From Paenarthrobacter nitroguajacolicus JCM 14115 (GTDB lineage Bacteria > Actinomycetota > Actinomycetes > Actinomycetales > Micrococcaceae), in contig BBFS01000108.1 in the NCBI GenBank assembly GCA_001313365.1, positions 1 through 16,111 of the forward strand: a stretch of DNA of 16,111 nt, written 5' to 3'. A program made the translations under genes and the position numbers. The notes under the pieces are model-generated. The model saw only the letters and a list, made by a program, of their open reading frames with translations. It did no database searches and was not told the DNA's origin. This document shows positions 15,733-16,111 of this stretch, piece by piece. Position 1 is the stretch's first letter, and the number at the start of each line of letters is the position of its first letter.

Positions 15733-16111
15733 TTAGTTGAGGGCGATCACCAGCATCTGGCTGGTGCCGGGGGATGCAGGTCTGCAGGACAACTGCAGGG
15801 AATCCGCCGAACACTGCTGCGACGTCGTTGGTGCTTCCCGGGTTGGGTACCTGGCCCCGGCCCGTGGCCGTGAACGTTCCGTAGCCTGGGATCGACACCG
15901 TTTCACCCACACCGATTCCCGAGAACCGTCCCCCCCAACCTCCACAGAAATCGTGCTCCGTGATGAACGTCGCGTAGGCGTTGGTGGGCGTGTAGTGGAT
16001 GGGCCGATACAGGCGTCCACCATCGACTGGCCACCGGCACCAGCTACGTAGATGGTCCGGACAGCGGGAGCCGGCGCGGGGGGCCGGAGCTGCTGCGGGA
16101 GCTGGAGCAGC
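15733..16111 (-). CDS. C-terminal part of a secreted-looking protein with LQTC motif (sortase-like barrel?)
   Basis: The gene enters from the right. Stop TAA at 15735-15733. Reading across two frameshifts, an Ala/Pro linker (~16045-16111) is followed by VRTIYVAGAGGQSMVDACIG, PIHYTPTNAYATFITEHDFC, GIGVGETVSIPGYGTFTATG, RGQVPNPGSTNDVAAVFGG and FPAVVLQTCIPGTSQMLVIA. The patterns 'EHDFCGG', 'vGetVsIpGyGtfta' and 'VVLQTCIPG' resemble the His-containing strand, the barrel strand and the TLxTC cysteine strand of sortases. The catalytic Arg normally after the Cys is not seen. The Pro/Ala linker suggests an extracellular domain held away from the membrane. Sortase relationship is inference; an unrelated beta-barrel is possible. 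Confidence 0.55.
   Translation of the reverse strand, partial: LLQLPQQLRPPAPAPAVRTIYVAGAGGQSMVDACIGPSTTRPPTPTRRSSRSTISVEVGGDGSRESVWVKRCRSQATERSRPRAGARYPTREAPTTSQQCSADSLQLSCRPASPGTSQMLVIALN

Overview
The window looks like chromosome from a high-GC actinobacterium of the Micrococcaceae (Arthrobacter, Paenarthrobacter or Pseudarthrobacter type). Reasons: codon use, a Corynebacterium-like PaaR operator in front of a phenylacetate (paa) operon, and the style of the secreted proteins (SLH repeats, CBM5/12 modules, lipoboxes). I see no rRNA, tRNA, CRISPR array, transposase or integrase.

Layout. 1-388 (+): 3' end of a transketolase-like E1 enzyme. 389-715: AT-rich leader with two perfect hairpins. 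716-3288 (+): large secreted SLH-repeat protein ending in a choice-of-anchor L domain, followed by a strong terminator. 3341-5721 (-): membrane processive family 2 glycosyltransferase (cellulose/chitin/hyaluronan-synthase type). 5946-7981 (+): divergent operon of a membrane-anchored GH18 glycosidase with two chitin-binding modules and a small lipoprotein. 7995-8138 (-): a 47-residue Cys/His-rich microprotein. 8305-9869 (+): beta-propeller-like lipoprotein. 9962-14912 (-): paaABCDE plus a PaaG-like isomerase, with a readable promoter and an overlapping PaaR-type operator. 15113-15721 (+): low-molecular-weight protein tyrosine phosphatase. 15733-16111 (-): C-terminal part of a secreted-looking protein with an LQTC motif.

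How the genes work together. The left half is a cell-envelope district: surface protein, polysaccharide synthase, matching extracellular glycosidase and lipoproteins. The right half is the aerobic phenylacetyl-CoA epoxidase module: PaaA/B/C/D/E form ring 1,2-epoxyphenylacetyl-CoA and PaaG isomerises it to the oxepin. The genes are tightly coupled, with 1-nt and 4-nt overlaps.

Warning on sequence quality. Almost every gene is broken in reading frame, yet each reads through perfectly when frames are stitched together. The cause is visible: C/G homopolymers have an unnatural length distribution. By hand I count about 47 runs of six or more, of which about 35 are exactly seven. Many sit where protein families have one residue fewer, as if runs of four or five had become seven. 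A few extra single-base losses also occur. I therefore annotate full reconstructed genes rather than pseudogenes; frame-exact protein sequences cannot be taken directly from this window.
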